Source: DATBSK01 sp040902705 (GTDB lineage Bacteria > Actinomycetota > Acidimicrobiia > IMCC26256 > PALSA-555). Taken from it: 38,203 nucleotides of DNA. The position numbers were made by a program, and so were the translations under genes. The stretch is from NCBI GenBank assembly GCA_040902705.1, contig JBBDWT010000061.1, positions 1-38,203 on the forward strand, in the 5' to 3' direction. Under the pieces are notes generated by a model. That model ran no database searches, had not been told where the DNA came from, and was given only the letters and a program-made list of their open reading frames with translations. Positions 1 through 11,838 of this stretch are shown here, one piece after another. Each line of letters opens with the position of its first letter. Positions within the stretch are counted from its first letter, which is position 1.

Positions 1-490
1 CGAGACGCTTGTGTCGATCGAACTTGCCGTTGGTGCACGTGCGGATCGGGAACGTCCGCAGCAGGAGATCGAGCGTCTCTCGGATCGCGTAGGCATGCGC
101 GTACGGGCCGAAGTACCGCACGCCCTTGCGCTTCTTGCCCCGCATCACCATCGCCCGGGGCCACTCCTCGTCGAGGGTGACGGCGAGGTACGGGTACGAC
201 TTGTCGTCCTTGTACCGGATGTTGAACCGAGGCCGGTGCCGCTTGATGAGGTTGTACTCGAGGAACAGCGCCTCGACCTCGTTGCGGACCTCGATCCACT
301 CGACCGTGTCGGACGCGGCGACCATCTGGCGGGTGCGCGACGGGAGCGACTCCGGCGTCGCGAAGTAGCTCGACAGCCGGCTCCGCAGGCTCTTCGCCTT
401 GCCGACGTAGAGCACTCGGCCCCGCGAGTCGGAGAACTGGTACGACCCCGGACCGTCGGGGATCGTGCCGGGCTCGGGGCGTTGGACCAC
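1..490 (-). CDS. uvrC: UvrABC system protein C, N-terminal part (runs off left edge)
   Basis: UvrC makes the dual incisions of nucleotide excision repair after UvrA and UvrB have found the lesion. About 163 codons are visible. They encode the GIY-YIG nuclease domain: an opening PGTIPDGPGSYQF, then VLYVGKAKSLRSRL with the catalytic tyrosine and arginine, YFGPYAHA and RTFPIRTC further on. The C-terminal RNase H-like domain lies outside the window. I chose the GTG at 488-490 because the protein then begins like other actinobacterial UvrC proteins (VVQRPEPGTIP) and because a -10-like GACAAT (497-502) lies exactly six bases upstream, the leaderless spacing seen elsewhere in this window. An in-frame GTG near 574 is a less likely alternative. 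The gene is divergent from nadA. Identity is secure; the start is moderately so. Confidence 0.93.
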   Translation of the reverse strand, partial: MVQRPEPGTIPDGPGSYQFSDSRGRVLYVGKAKSLRSRLSSYFATPESLPSRTRQMVAASDTVEWIEVRNEVEALFLEYNLIKRHRPRFNIRYKDDKSYPYLAVTLDEEWPRAMVMRGKKRKGVRYFGPYAHAYAIRETLDLLLRTFPIRTCTNGKFDRHKRL

Positions 491-671
491 GACTCCATTG
501 TCGCCGGTCGTCGTGGGAACGATGAGCGGAGGCCCGGCGTTATGATCGGCGCAGGCCGGCCTGGAAGCACCGGCCACAACTCGGATCCGGGGCCGACAAC
601 CCCGCGGTGGGCGACCAGGCTGTCCCCGCCGGCCCGACCGGACCCGCATCACTCCCTTGGGGGTGTCATCC
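491..671 (+). promoter_or_regulatory. Divergent uvrC/nadA intergenic region with candidate nadA promoter and structured leader
   Basis: This 181-base spacer carries a good -10 hexamer TATGAT at 541-546 on the plus strand, which would give nadA a leader of about 120 bases. No clear TTGACA lies 17 bases upstream. The leader can form GGCCGG/CCGGCC and CGGGG/CCCCG hairpins. I do not recognise a known riboswitch class. Confidence 0.35.
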
Positions 672-1808
672 ATGCTGCGACTCCAGAGCCCCCTTCCCGA
701 CCGCTACACGCTCGCGACCCCGGACGAGCTCGAGCAGTGGATCCGGGCGGCGAAGGACGAGCTCGGTGAGCGGCTCCTGATCCTGGGCCACCACTACCAG
801 CGGCCCGAGGTGATCCGCTGGGCCGACTTGCGCGGCGACTCGTTCAAGCTCGCGCAGTGGGCTGCCGAGCACGGTGAGGCCGACACCATCCTGTTCTGCG
901 GCGTCCACTTCATGGCCGAGGCCGCCGACATCCTCACGGCCGACCACCAGCGGGTGATCCTCCCCGACCTCAACGCCGGCTGCTCGATGGCCGACATGGC
1001 CGACATCGACCAGGTTGAGGAGGCGTGGGAGGAGATCGCAGGCGTCACCGACATCACCAAGGTCGTCCCGATCACCTACATGAACTCGTCCGCCGCACTG
1101 AAGGCGTTCGTCGGCGAGCACGACGGCGCGGTGTGCACCTCGTCGAACGCGCAGGCCGTCCTCGAGTGGGCGTTCGCGAAGGGTGCACCGGGCGAGATCA
1201 AGGTCCTCTTCTTCCCCGACCAGCACCTCGGGCGCAACACCGGCTTCCAGATGGGCTACGGCGAGTCCGACATGCGCGTGTGGAACCCGCACCGCGACCT
1301 CGGCGGGCTCGACGAGAAGGACGTGAAGGAGGCGACGTTCCTCTTGTGGCGCGGCCACTGCACGGTGCACCAGCGCTTCCAGCCCGACCACGTCATGAAG
1401 TTCCGCGCCGAGCATCCCGACGGTGAGGTCATCGTGCACCCCGAGGTCAAGCACGAGGTCGTCGAGCTCGCCGACAAGGTGGGCTCCACCGAGCGGATCA
1501 TGGAGTGGGTGAACGCCGCGCCGGCCGGTGCCGCGCTCGGCATCGCGACCGAGATCCACATGATCCAACGGCTCGCCGTCGAGCACCCCGACAAGACGGT
1601 CGTGTCGCTCGACCCCCTGATCTGCCCGTGCGCCACCATGTTCCGCATCGACGAGCCGCACCTCGCGTGGTGCCTCGAGTCGATCGTCGCCGGCGACGCG
1701 GTGAATCAGATCGTCGTCGACGAACAGACGGCGGAATGGGCACGGGTGGCGCTCCAACGCATGCTCGACATCCCCGGCGCGCCGGTCATCGCCGCGAAGG
1801 TCGACTGA
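672..1808 (+). CDS. nadA: Quinolinate synthase
   Basis: NadA condenses iminoaspartate with dihydroxyacetone phosphate to quinolinate, the precursor of NAD, using an oxygen-sensitive [4Fe-4S] cluster in the cytoplasm. The 378-residue product begins MLRLQSPLPDRYTL and carries LILGHHYQRPEV near residue 37, the first cluster cysteine at C104 (LNAGCSMADMA), the second at C230 (RGHCTVHQRF), and the third in LICPCATM at residues 317-323. YMNSSAALK and CTSSNAQAV are substrate-site segments typical of the family. The length fits the longer actinobacterial NadA form. I prefer the ATG at 672, since the family start fits; a TTG at 657 is in frame but less likely. nadB and nadC are not nearby. The 3' end overlaps the convergent methyltransferase gene by 23 bases. 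Confidence 0.96.
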   Translation: MLRLQSPLPDRYTLATPDELEQWIRAAKDELGERLLILGHHYQRPEVIRWADLRGDSFKLAQWAAEHGEADTILFCGVHFMAEAADILTADHQRVILPDLNAGCSMADMADIDQVEEAWEEIAGVTDITKVVPITYMNSSAALKAFVGEHDGAVCTSSNAQAVLEWAFAKGAPGEIKVLFFPDQHLGRNTGFQMGYGESDMRVWNPHRDLGGLDEKDVKEATFLLWRGHCTVHQRFQPDHVMKFRAEHPDGEVIVHPEVKHEVVELADKVGSTERIMEWVNAAPAGAALGIATEIHMIQRLAVEHPDKTVVSLDPLICPCATMFRIDEPHLAWCLESIVAGDAVNQIVVDEQTAEWARVALQRMLDIPGAPVIAAKVD

Positions 1809-2564
1809 GCGTCACGTCCTTGCGGGCGCGCAGCACGAGCAGGCGCGGGATCGTCGCGGCATCGCCGTACTCCGGCGCCTGGGCGAGGAACCCCGGCGGC
1901 GGGTCCGGCTCGTCCATGTGGTCGACGAGCAGCCCCGATGCGGCCATCTCGTTGACGTACCGGCTGAGGCGGCGGTGCATGAACGGCAGCTTGATCCCCG
2001 GTGCGACCTCCTCCATCGAGACGTCGTCGGGCAGGTACGGCCCGACGCGCCANNNNNNNNNNCCCCCCCCCCGCGCCAGTACTGCTCCTCGAGGATGTGG
2101 TCGTCGATCCACCCGCTGTCAGGCGCCTGGAGCAGCGGATGGTTGAGGAAGAGGAGGAAGCGGCCGCCCGGCTCGAGCACGCGGCCGACTTCCCGCACTG
2201 CTGGCTCGAAGGGGTCGAGGTGCTCGAGCGTCAGGCAGATCACGACTGCGTCGAACGACCGCGCCGCGAACGGCAGCAGCTCGGCCTCGGACCTGCAGTA
2301 GACGACGCCGCCTCCGCGCTCGGCCGCGGCGACGAGCTGCGCCTCGGTCCGGTCGACACCGACGACGCGAGCGCCCGGGAGCGCGGCGCCGCGCCGCGCG
2401 AGCTGTCCTTCTCCGCAGCCGACGTCGAGGATGCGCGTCGCGCCCGCGAGGTGCTCCTCGGCGAGCGGGAGGATCTGCTCTTCGTACTCGGGGTCGGCGC
2501 CGGCGGTGAAGTTGTCCTGCCACCACCCGGCGTGGATCTCCCACGGATCGCGCCGGCGCACCAT
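1786..2564 (-). CDS. Class I SAM-dependent methyltransferase, interrupted by an assembly gap
   Basis: The N-terminal part reads MVRRRDPWEIHAGWW and contains the SAM-binding glycine motif ILDVGCGEGQLAR, the acidic VVGVDRTEAQ strand end, and a post-motif FDAVVICLTLEHLDPFEPA. The C-terminal part (from WRVGPYLPDD to RLLVLRARK) is in a different frame only because of the N run at 2053-2062. Joining the flanks at their shared 7-mer CGCGCCA restores one frame, EEQYWRVGPYLP. The substrate is unknown; the fold resembles ubiquinone/menaquinone-type methyltransferases, but nothing here shows that reaction. It lies downstream of uvrA on the same strand, separated by a strong hairpin. Its stop lies inside nadA. 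The start is the ATG at 2562-2564, preceded by a G-rich stretch. Confidence 0.82.
2053..2072. other. Assembly gap (10 N) plus adjoining 10-C run
   Basis: Ten N bases at 2053-2062 are followed by ten C bases. The sequence on both sides repeats CGCGCCA, which suggests that two contigs ending with a poly-G read artefact were scaffolded rather than overlapped. The gap breaks the reading frame of the methyltransferase. Confidence 0.9.
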
Positions 2565-2571
2565 CCCCCCA

Positions 2572-2618
2572 TTCTGGAGGCTCACACCCCCGGAATCCGG
2601 GGTCGTGGATCTCCAGAA
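2572..2618 (-). terminator. Nested hairpin downstream of uvrA
   Basis: An outer 8-bp stem, TTCTGGAG (2572-2579) with CTCCAGAA (2611-2618), encloses an inner 6-bp hairpin, CCCCGG (2588-2593) and CCGGGG (2597-2602), with a three-base loop. It starts three bases after the uvrA stop. There is no U tract, as is common for high-GC actinobacterial terminators. Confidence 0.6.
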
Positions 2619-2620
2619 CG

Positions 2621-5488
<2,868 letters not shown>

Positions 5489-5495
5489 GCGATCA

Positions 5496-5501
5496 ATCGT
5501 A
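5496..5501 (-). promoter_or_regulatory. -10 element of a leaderless uvrA promoter
   Basis: TACGAT on the minus strand lies seven bases before the uvrA GTG, so transcription should begin at or next to the start codon. The position 17 bases further upstream is GTTCGA, which belongs to the SOS box. Confidence 0.55.
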
Positions 5502-5519
5502 CCGGCCGACGGGCGGGAT

Positions 5520-5533
5520 CGAACGGATGTTCG
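5520..5533 (-). promoter_or_regulatory. SOS box (LexA operator) of uvrA
   Basis: CGAACGGATGTTCG is a perfect CGAAC-N4-GTTCG palindrome, the mycobacterial/actinobacterial LexA consensus. It overlaps the -35 position of the uvrA promoter and lies 31 bases upstream of the start codon, a location expected to block RNA polymerase. Confidence 0.82.
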
Positions 5534-5542
5534 TCGCCCGAA

Positions 5543-6469
5543 TCAGCCGGTGAAGGTCGGGTCGATCACGACCGGCGTGGGTGGAGACGGCGGCGGCGCG
5601 ATCGGGATCGGCTGCCAGTCCGGCTCGGTGTCCAACGCGTCGGGGTCCCCGGTGAGGAAGGTGACCGGCCCGCCGGTCGCGGCGACGACGGCGATCCGCC
5701 CCTGTCCGCCGTCGGTGCTGAACGTGATGAGGCTGCCGTCGGGCGACCACGCGGGGAACGTGTCGCCGGGCCCGTCCGTGATCGGTTGTGCGGCCGACGC
5801 GTCGTCGACCGGTGCGACGAAGAGCCGCGCGACGAACTGGTCGCCTCGGCCGAACACCAGACGGGTGCCGTCGGGCGACCAGCTCGGGGCGAAGTCGGTC
5901 GGATCGCTCGTGAACGGGGTGACGACGCCGGTCGCGACGTCGACGAACGAGAGGCCCCCGGCGTCGACGAACGCGATGCGGTCACCGAGCGGCGACCACG
6001 CCAGGTGGCAGCTGTCGACCGGGAAGGTCGCCAGGGGTGCGCCTCCGTCGGACGGGATGATCACGATGTCGGCATCGCCATTGGAGTACGCGATCCGCGT
6101 GCCGTCGGGGGACCACGTCGGGCACGTGTTGCCGTCGTCAGCGGGCGTGAGGCCTTGCACGTCGGTGCCGTCGGCGTTCATGACGAAGATCTGGTTGTCG
6201 CCGCCGGCGCGCAAGCTGGCGAACGCGATGCGCGTCCCGTCGGGCGACCAGACCGGTTCGCTGTCGAACTGCGCGCCGCCGAGCGGACCGGCGACCTCGA
6301 GGGTGGTCGGGTCGACGGTGAAGATCCCGAGCACCGGGTCTCCGTCAGAGGTCAACCGCGAGAAGGCGATGAGCCCGTTCTCGCCGGGGTACGACCCGCC
6401 GCTCACGGGGGCAGCGCCGACGGTCACGACGGCCGCCGTCAGCAGCAGGGCAGCGAAGAGGCGACGCAC
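5543..6469 (-). CDS. Secreted TolB-like (PD40) beta-propeller protein
   Basis: The 308-residue product starts with a signal peptide (MRRLFAALLLTAAVVTVGAA, then PVSGGSYPG). Five PD40/WD40-like blades follow, recognisable by WSPDGTRIAFAS, WSPDGTRIAYSN, WSPLGDRIAFVD, WSPDGTRLVFGR and WSPDGSLITFST. A proline-rich tail (IPIAPPPSPPTP) ends the protein. Such propellers are exported binding or scaffold domains; there is no catalytic signature and no OmpA/Pal partner here, so I assign no specific role. The GTG start at 6469 lies nine bases after the uvrB stop, implying co-transcription with uvrB. That an exported propeller sits between two excision-repair genes is unusual. Only the fold and export are supported. 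Confidence 0.85.
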   Translation of the reverse strand: MRRLFAALLLTAAVVTVGAAPVSGGSYPGENGLIAFSRLTSDGDPVLGIFTVDPTTLEVAGPLGGAQFDSEPVWSPDGTRIAFASLRAGGDNQIFVMNADGTDVQGLTPADDGNTCPTWSPDGTRIAYSNGDADIVIIPSDGGAPLATFPVDSCHLAWSPLGDRIAFVDAGGLSFVDVATGVVTPFTSDPTDFAPSWSPDGTRLVFGRGDQFVARLFVAPVDDASAAQPITDGPGDTFPAWSPDGSLITFSTDGGQGRIAVVAATGGPVTFLTGDPDALDTEPDWQPIPIAPPPSPPTPVVIDPTFTG

Positions 6470-6478
6470 CCGGGATGT

Positions 6479-8506
6479 CTAGCCGACCGCGCGGAGCTCG
6501 CGCTTGAGCTCGGTGATCTCGTCGCGCAAGCGAGCGGCTTCCTCGAAGCGCAGCGACTTCGCGGCCTCGTGCATCTCCTCCTGGAGCGTCTGGATCAGTC
6601 GCCCGAGCTCGTCGGGCGGCACACCGGAGAGGTCGAACACGGCGGACTGCTTGCGCCCGCGCCCCCGACCCCGTCCCCGGCCCTGCTGCTGGCCGTCACC
6701 GCCGTCACGGGCACGCACCATCTCCATGATGTCGGTGACGCTCTTGCGGATCGTCTGCGGGTCGATGCCGTGCTCGGCGTTGTACTCGAGCTGCGCCTTG
6801 CGCCGGCGGTTGGTCTCCGAGAGCGCGAAGCGCATCGAGTCGGTGACCGAGTCGGCGTACATGATCACCTCGCCCTCGACGTTGCGGGCGGCGCGGCCGA
6901 TCGTCTGGATCAGCGACGTCGAGGATCGGAGGAACCCCTCCTTGTCGGCGTCGAGGATCGCGACCAGCGACACCTCGGGGAGGTCGAGCCCTTCACGCAG
7001 CAGGTTGATCCCGACCAGCACGTCGAAGTCGCCGAGACGGAGCGAGCGCAGGATGTCGACCCGCTCGAGCGTGTCGACATCGCTGTGCAGGTAGCGCACG
7101 CGCACGCCGAGCTCGAGGAGGTAGTCGGTCAGGTCCTCGGCCATCTTCTTCGTGAGGGTCGTGACGAGGACGCGCTGCTCCTTCTCCTCCCGGATCCGGA
7201 TCTCGGCGACGAGGTCGTCGATCTGGCCCTTCGTCGGCTTCACGATGACCTCGGGGTCGACGAGCCCGGTCGGGCGCACGATCTGCTCGACGACCTTCGA
7301 CGACCGCTCGAGCTCGTACGGCCCCGGCGTCGCCGACATGAACACGACCTGGTTGACCTTGTCGATGAACTCGTCGAACCGGAGCGGGCGGTTGTCCATC
7401 GCCGACGGGAGCCGGAACCCGTGGTCGACGAGCGTGACCTTGCGCGAGCGGTCGCCCTCGTACTGGCCGTGCAGCTGCGGCACGGTCACGTGCGACTCGT
7501 CGAGCACGATGACGTAGTCGTCGGGGAAGTAGTCGAGGAGCGTGTACGGCATCTCACCCGGCGCGCGACCGTCGAGGTGGCGCGAGTAGTTCTCGATCCC
7601 GGAGCACACGCCGATCTCACGCAGCATCTCGAGGTCGTACGTCGTGCGCATGCGCAGGCGCTGCGCCTCGAGCAGCTTCTCGTTGCGCTCCAGCTCGGCG
7701 AGCCGCTGCGCGAGCTCGGTCTCGATGCCGTCGATCGCCTTGCCGAGGCGCTCCGCCGACGTGACGTAGTGCGACGCCGGGAACAGCACGAGCCGGTCGA
7801 GCTCACCGACGAGCTCCCCCGTCAGCGGGTCGACCTCGACGATGCGCTCGATCTCGTCGCCGAACATCTGGAGGCGCACGGCGCGCTCCTCGTACGACGG
7901 GAACACCTCGATCGTGTCGCCGCGGACGCGGAACTTGTTGCGGGCGAACGCGACGTCGTTGCGCTCGTACTGGAGCTCGACGAGCCGGGCGAGGATCGAG
8001 CGCTGGTCGCGCTCCTCACCCTTGTCGACGATCAGGCACTGCCGCTCGTACTCGTCGGGCGCGCCCAGCCCATAGATCGCCGACACCGACGCGACCACGA
8101 TCACGTCGCGCCGGCTCATGATCGCGGCAGTCGCGGAGTGGCGGAGGCGGTCGATCTCGTCGTTGATCGACGAGTCCTTCTCGATGTACGTGTCGCTCGA
8201 CGGGAGATATGCCTCGGGCTGGTAGTAGTCGTAGTAGGAGACGAAGTACTCGACCCGGTTCTTCGGGAAGAACTCCCGCAGCTCGCTGGCGATCTGCGCC
8301 GCGAGGGTCTTGTTGGGTGCGAGCACGATCGTCGGTCGTTGGACCTCGGCGATGACCCCCGCCATCGTGAACGACTTGCCGGACCCGGTGATCCCCAGGA
8401 GCGTCTGATAGCGCTCCCGCGCCTCGATCCCCGCCGAGAGGTCGGCGATCGCCTTGGGTTGGTCGCCCGCGGGACTGAAATCGCTGACCAGCTCGAACTT
8501 CGGCAT
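6479..8506 (-). CDS. uvrB: Excinuclease ABC subunit B
   Basis: UvrB is the helicase-like core of nucleotide excision repair that verifies damage and recruits UvrC. The 675-residue protein begins MPKFELVSDFSPAGDQPKAI. Walker A is GITGSGKS, the damage-clamping beta-hairpin region is YYDYYQPEAYLPSSDTYIEK, Walker B is VIVLDESHV, and the C-terminal UVR motif (LQEEMHEAAKSLRFEEAARL) binds UvrC. An unusual low-complexity GRGRGRGRGR tract occupies residues about 609-618, between the helicase core and the UVR motif. I chose the ATG at 8504-8506; a GTG at 8521 is also in frame. A -10-like CACAAT (8513-8518) is six bases upstream of the ATG, in line with the leaderless starts nearby. No SOS box is visible upstream. 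Confidence 0.98.
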   Translation of the reverse strand: MPKFELVSDFSPAGDQPKAIADLSAGIEARERYQTLLGITGSGKSFTMAGVIAEVQRPTIVLAPNKTLAAQIASELREFFPKNRVEYFVSYYDYYQPEAYLPSSDTYIEKDSSINDEIDRLRHSATAAIMSRRDVIVVASVSAIYGLGAPDEYERQCLIVDKGEERDQRSILARLVELQYERNDVAFARNKFRVRGDTIEVFPSYEERAVRLQMFGDEIERIVEVDPLTGELVGELDRLVLFPASHYVTSAERLGKAIDGIETELAQRLAELERNEKLLEAQRLRMRTTYDLEMLREIGVCSGIENYSRHLDGRAPGEMPYTLLDYFPDDYVIVLDESHVTVPQLHGQYEGDRSRKVTLVDHGFRLPSAMDNRPLRFDEFIDKVNQVVFMSATPGPYELERSSKVVEQIVRPTGLVDPEVIVKPTKGQIDDLVAEIRIREEKEQRVLVTTLTKKMAEDLTDYLLELGVRVRYLHSDVDTLERVDILRSLRLGDFDVLVGINLLREGLDLPEVSLVAILDADKEGFLRSSTSLIQTIGRAARNVEGEVIMYADSVTDSMRFALSETNRRRKAQLEYNAEHGIDPQTIRKSVTDIMEMVRARDGGDGQQQGRGRGRGRGRKQSAVFDLSGVPPDELGRLIQTLQEEMHEAAKSLRFEEAARLRDEITELKRELRAVG

Positions 8507-8561
8507 CCACCCATTGTGCACGGTGGGTGTGACAGCTCGTCCCCTCGGGCTCGCTCCCTGC

Positions 8562-8580
8562 GGGTCGGGATACCCGACCC
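8562..8580 (-). terminator. Perfect 8-bp hairpin downstream of coaE
   Basis: GGGTCGGG (8562-8569), loop ATA, CCCGACCC (8573-8580). It lies 33 bases after the coaE stop and 55 bases before the uvrB start. No U tract follows. It may end the coaE transcript, because uvrB appears to have its own promoter. Confidence 0.5.
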
Positions 8581-8613
8581 CCGGGCGTTAGCTCGCCAGT
8601 CCGTCGGGCGCGG

Positions 8614-9243
8614 CTACTTCTTGTCGTGCGGCGCGGCCTCGTGCTCGTCCTTGATCCGGAGCAGGTCGGCCCAGAGGGCGTCGACCTGGCGCTCGAGGTG
8701 GGCGAGGTCACCCGAGTTGTCGATCTGGTGGGTCGACAGCTCACGGCGCTGCTCGTCGGTCGCCTGCGCGGCGATCCGGCGCTCGGCGTCGACCCGGGGC
8801 ACGCCCCGACCCTCGAGCCGCTCGAGTCGGAGCGCGATCGGCGCCTCGACCACCACGACGACCGGGTAGCCCCGCGCCTGCGCCGCCTTCGACTCCGCCA
8901 GGAGCGGCACGTCGCACACGACGACCGCATCGGCCGGCGCCGCCGTCATGCGGGCGAGGAACTCCTCGTTGATCGCGGGGTGCGTGATCGCCTCGAGGTC
9001 CTTGCGTGACTGCTCGTCGGCGAAGGCGACCGCGCCGAGTGCGGGGCGGTCGAGCGTGCCGTCCGCGGCGAGGATCCCCTCGCCGAAGCGTTCGACGAGC
9101 TCGGCGAGAGCAGGCGTGCCGGGCTCGACGACCTCGCGGGCCACCGCGTCGGCGTCGACGATCACGGCGCCGCGCTGCGCGAGCAGGTCGGCGACGGTCG
9201 ACTTCCCCGACCCCATCCCGCCCGTCAGGCCGACCAACAGCAC
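8614..9243 (-). CDS. coaE: Dephospho-CoA kinase
   Basis: CoaE phosphorylates dephospho-CoA at the ribose 3'-hydroxyl, the last step of coenzyme A synthesis, in the cytoplasm. The 209-residue protein has the P-loop GGMGSGKS at residues 8-15, VIVDADAVAREVVEPGTP for substrate binding, ITHPAINEEFL and VCDVPLLAES from the family core, and the lid segment RLERLEGRGVP. Length is that of the plain bacterial enzyme; the C-terminal GrpB-like extension of mycobacterial CoaE is absent. The start is GTG at 9241-9243, with TACGCT exactly six bases upstream. Its place between rpsA and uvrB is conserved in many Actinobacteria. Confidence 0.96.
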   Translation of the reverse strand: MLLVGLTGGMGSGKSTVADLLAQRGAVIVDADAVAREVVEPGTPALAELVERFGEGILAADGTLDRPALGAVAFADEQSRKDLEAITHPAINEEFLARMTAAPADAVVVCDVPLLAESKAAQARGYPVVVVVEAPIALRLERLEGRGVPRVDAERRIAAQATDEQRRELSTHQIDNSGDLAHLERQVDALWADLLRIKDEHEAAPHDKK

Positions 9244-9249
9244 GGCGGC

Positions 9250-9255
9250 AGCGTA
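9250..9255 (-). promoter_or_regulatory. -10 element of a leaderless coaE promoter
   Basis: TACGCT on the minus strand, six bases before the coaE GTG. No Shine-Dalgarno sequence lies between them. Confidence 0.45.
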
Positions 9256-9300
9256 CGCGTGGGCCCGAGGGACCGGTGGAGCGTTCGTCCGGGCGATGCG

Positions 9301-10962
<1,662 letters not shown>

Positions 10963-10972
10963 CTGCTTCTGG

Positions 10973-10978
10973 CTCCTC
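10973..10978 (-). promoter_or_regulatory. Ribosome binding site deciding the rpsA TTG start
   Basis: GAGGAG on the minus strand, ten bases before the TTG at 10960-10962. It is one of the few clear Shine-Dalgarno sequences in this part of the window. Confidence 0.55.
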
Positions 10979-11060
10979 AATCGGCACAAGCTCGGATCCG
11001 CGCGGGAGAGGTGGCCCCTGCGCGAGCGAGTGGTCCCCAAGTCGGGAACGCCGGAACAGG

Positions 11061-11825
11061 CTAACCGTTCACCGTGCTCGACGCGCTACCGCGCCGTGCC
11101 AGGAGCAGCAGCTCGGGTGCGTCGAGGTCGGGAGGCGCGCTGCGATAGCGCCCCGGCGCGACCCCGTGCACTGCGATCTCGCGCAGACCGGCGCTCGCGG
11201 CGAGCAGCTCGATCTCGCGTGTGGTGAAGCACGTCGTCCAGAGGTCGAACTCGCGTTCCTCGCCGGCCTCGTCCCGCACGGTCGCGACCTCGTGCAGCAC
11301 GCCGGTGGCGGGATCGAACGTCTCGCCGTCCTCGAGGTGGCGGATGGCGAAGGGTGCGTGGAACGCCGAGACCGCGATGCGCCCGTCGGGCTTCGCCGCT
11401 CGCACGATCTGACCGAACACCGAGATCTCGTCCCGACCACCGAGCAGCCCGAACCCGCCCTGGCAGAGGCAGATCACCGCGTCGAAGCGCGCCACGATGT
11501 CGAGCTCCCGCACGTCGAGCACCTCGAACGCGGCATCGAGCGATTCGGCGCGCGCGGCGTCGTGGGCGAGGCGGATGAAGTCGTCCGAGGCGTCGACGCC
11601 CAGCACGCCGATCCCGCGACGGGCCAGCGACAGCGCATGCCGGCCGGGCCCGCAGCCCACGTCGAGCACCCGCTGCCCCGGCACGAGCCCGAGCGCGTCG
11701 ACGAGGAAGTCGACCTCCTGCTCGGTCCCCTTGGTGAACGCGTTCCGGAGGTACGCCGTCCCGAGGAACCGAGCGACCGGCCCGAACCAGTACTCGTCGG
11801 GAGCATCCGGCGGCGGTGGCGACAT
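11061..11825 (-). CDS. Class I SAM-dependent methyltransferase
   Basis: The 254-residue protein has the SAM-binding motif VLDVGCGPGRHALSLARRG near residue 52, followed by GVLGVDASDDFIRLA and a motif II region FDAVICLCQGGFGLL. The C-terminal half contains a beta-rich insertion (GETFDPATGVLHEVATV) and FDLWTTCFTTREIELLAASAG, as in small-molecule methyltransferases. The substrate cannot be told from sequence. It starts at ATG 11823-11825, 13 bases after the polA stop, so it is probably translated from the polA transcript, and it precedes rpsA. In mycobacteria polA and rpsA are direct neighbours, so this gene is an insertion relative to that order. Confidence 0.87.
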   Translation of the reverse strand: MSPPPPDAPDEYWFGPVARFLGTAYLRNAFTKGTEQEVDFLVDALGLVPGQRVLDVGCGPGRHALSLARRGIGVLGVDASDDFIRLAHDAARAESLDAAFEVLDVRELDIVARFDAVICLCQGGFGLLGGRDEISVFGQIVRAAKPDGRIAVSAFHAPFAIRHLEDGETFDPATGVLHEVATVRDEAGEEREFDLWTTCFTTREIELLAASAGLREIAVHGVAPGRYRSAPPDLDAPELLLLARRGSASSTVNG

Positions 11826-11838
11826 CCCCCCATCTTGG

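Noticed and set aside
491..671. A known NAD-related riboswitch before nadA
   Set aside because: I could not match any known riboswitch core; only generic GC-rich hairpins are visible.
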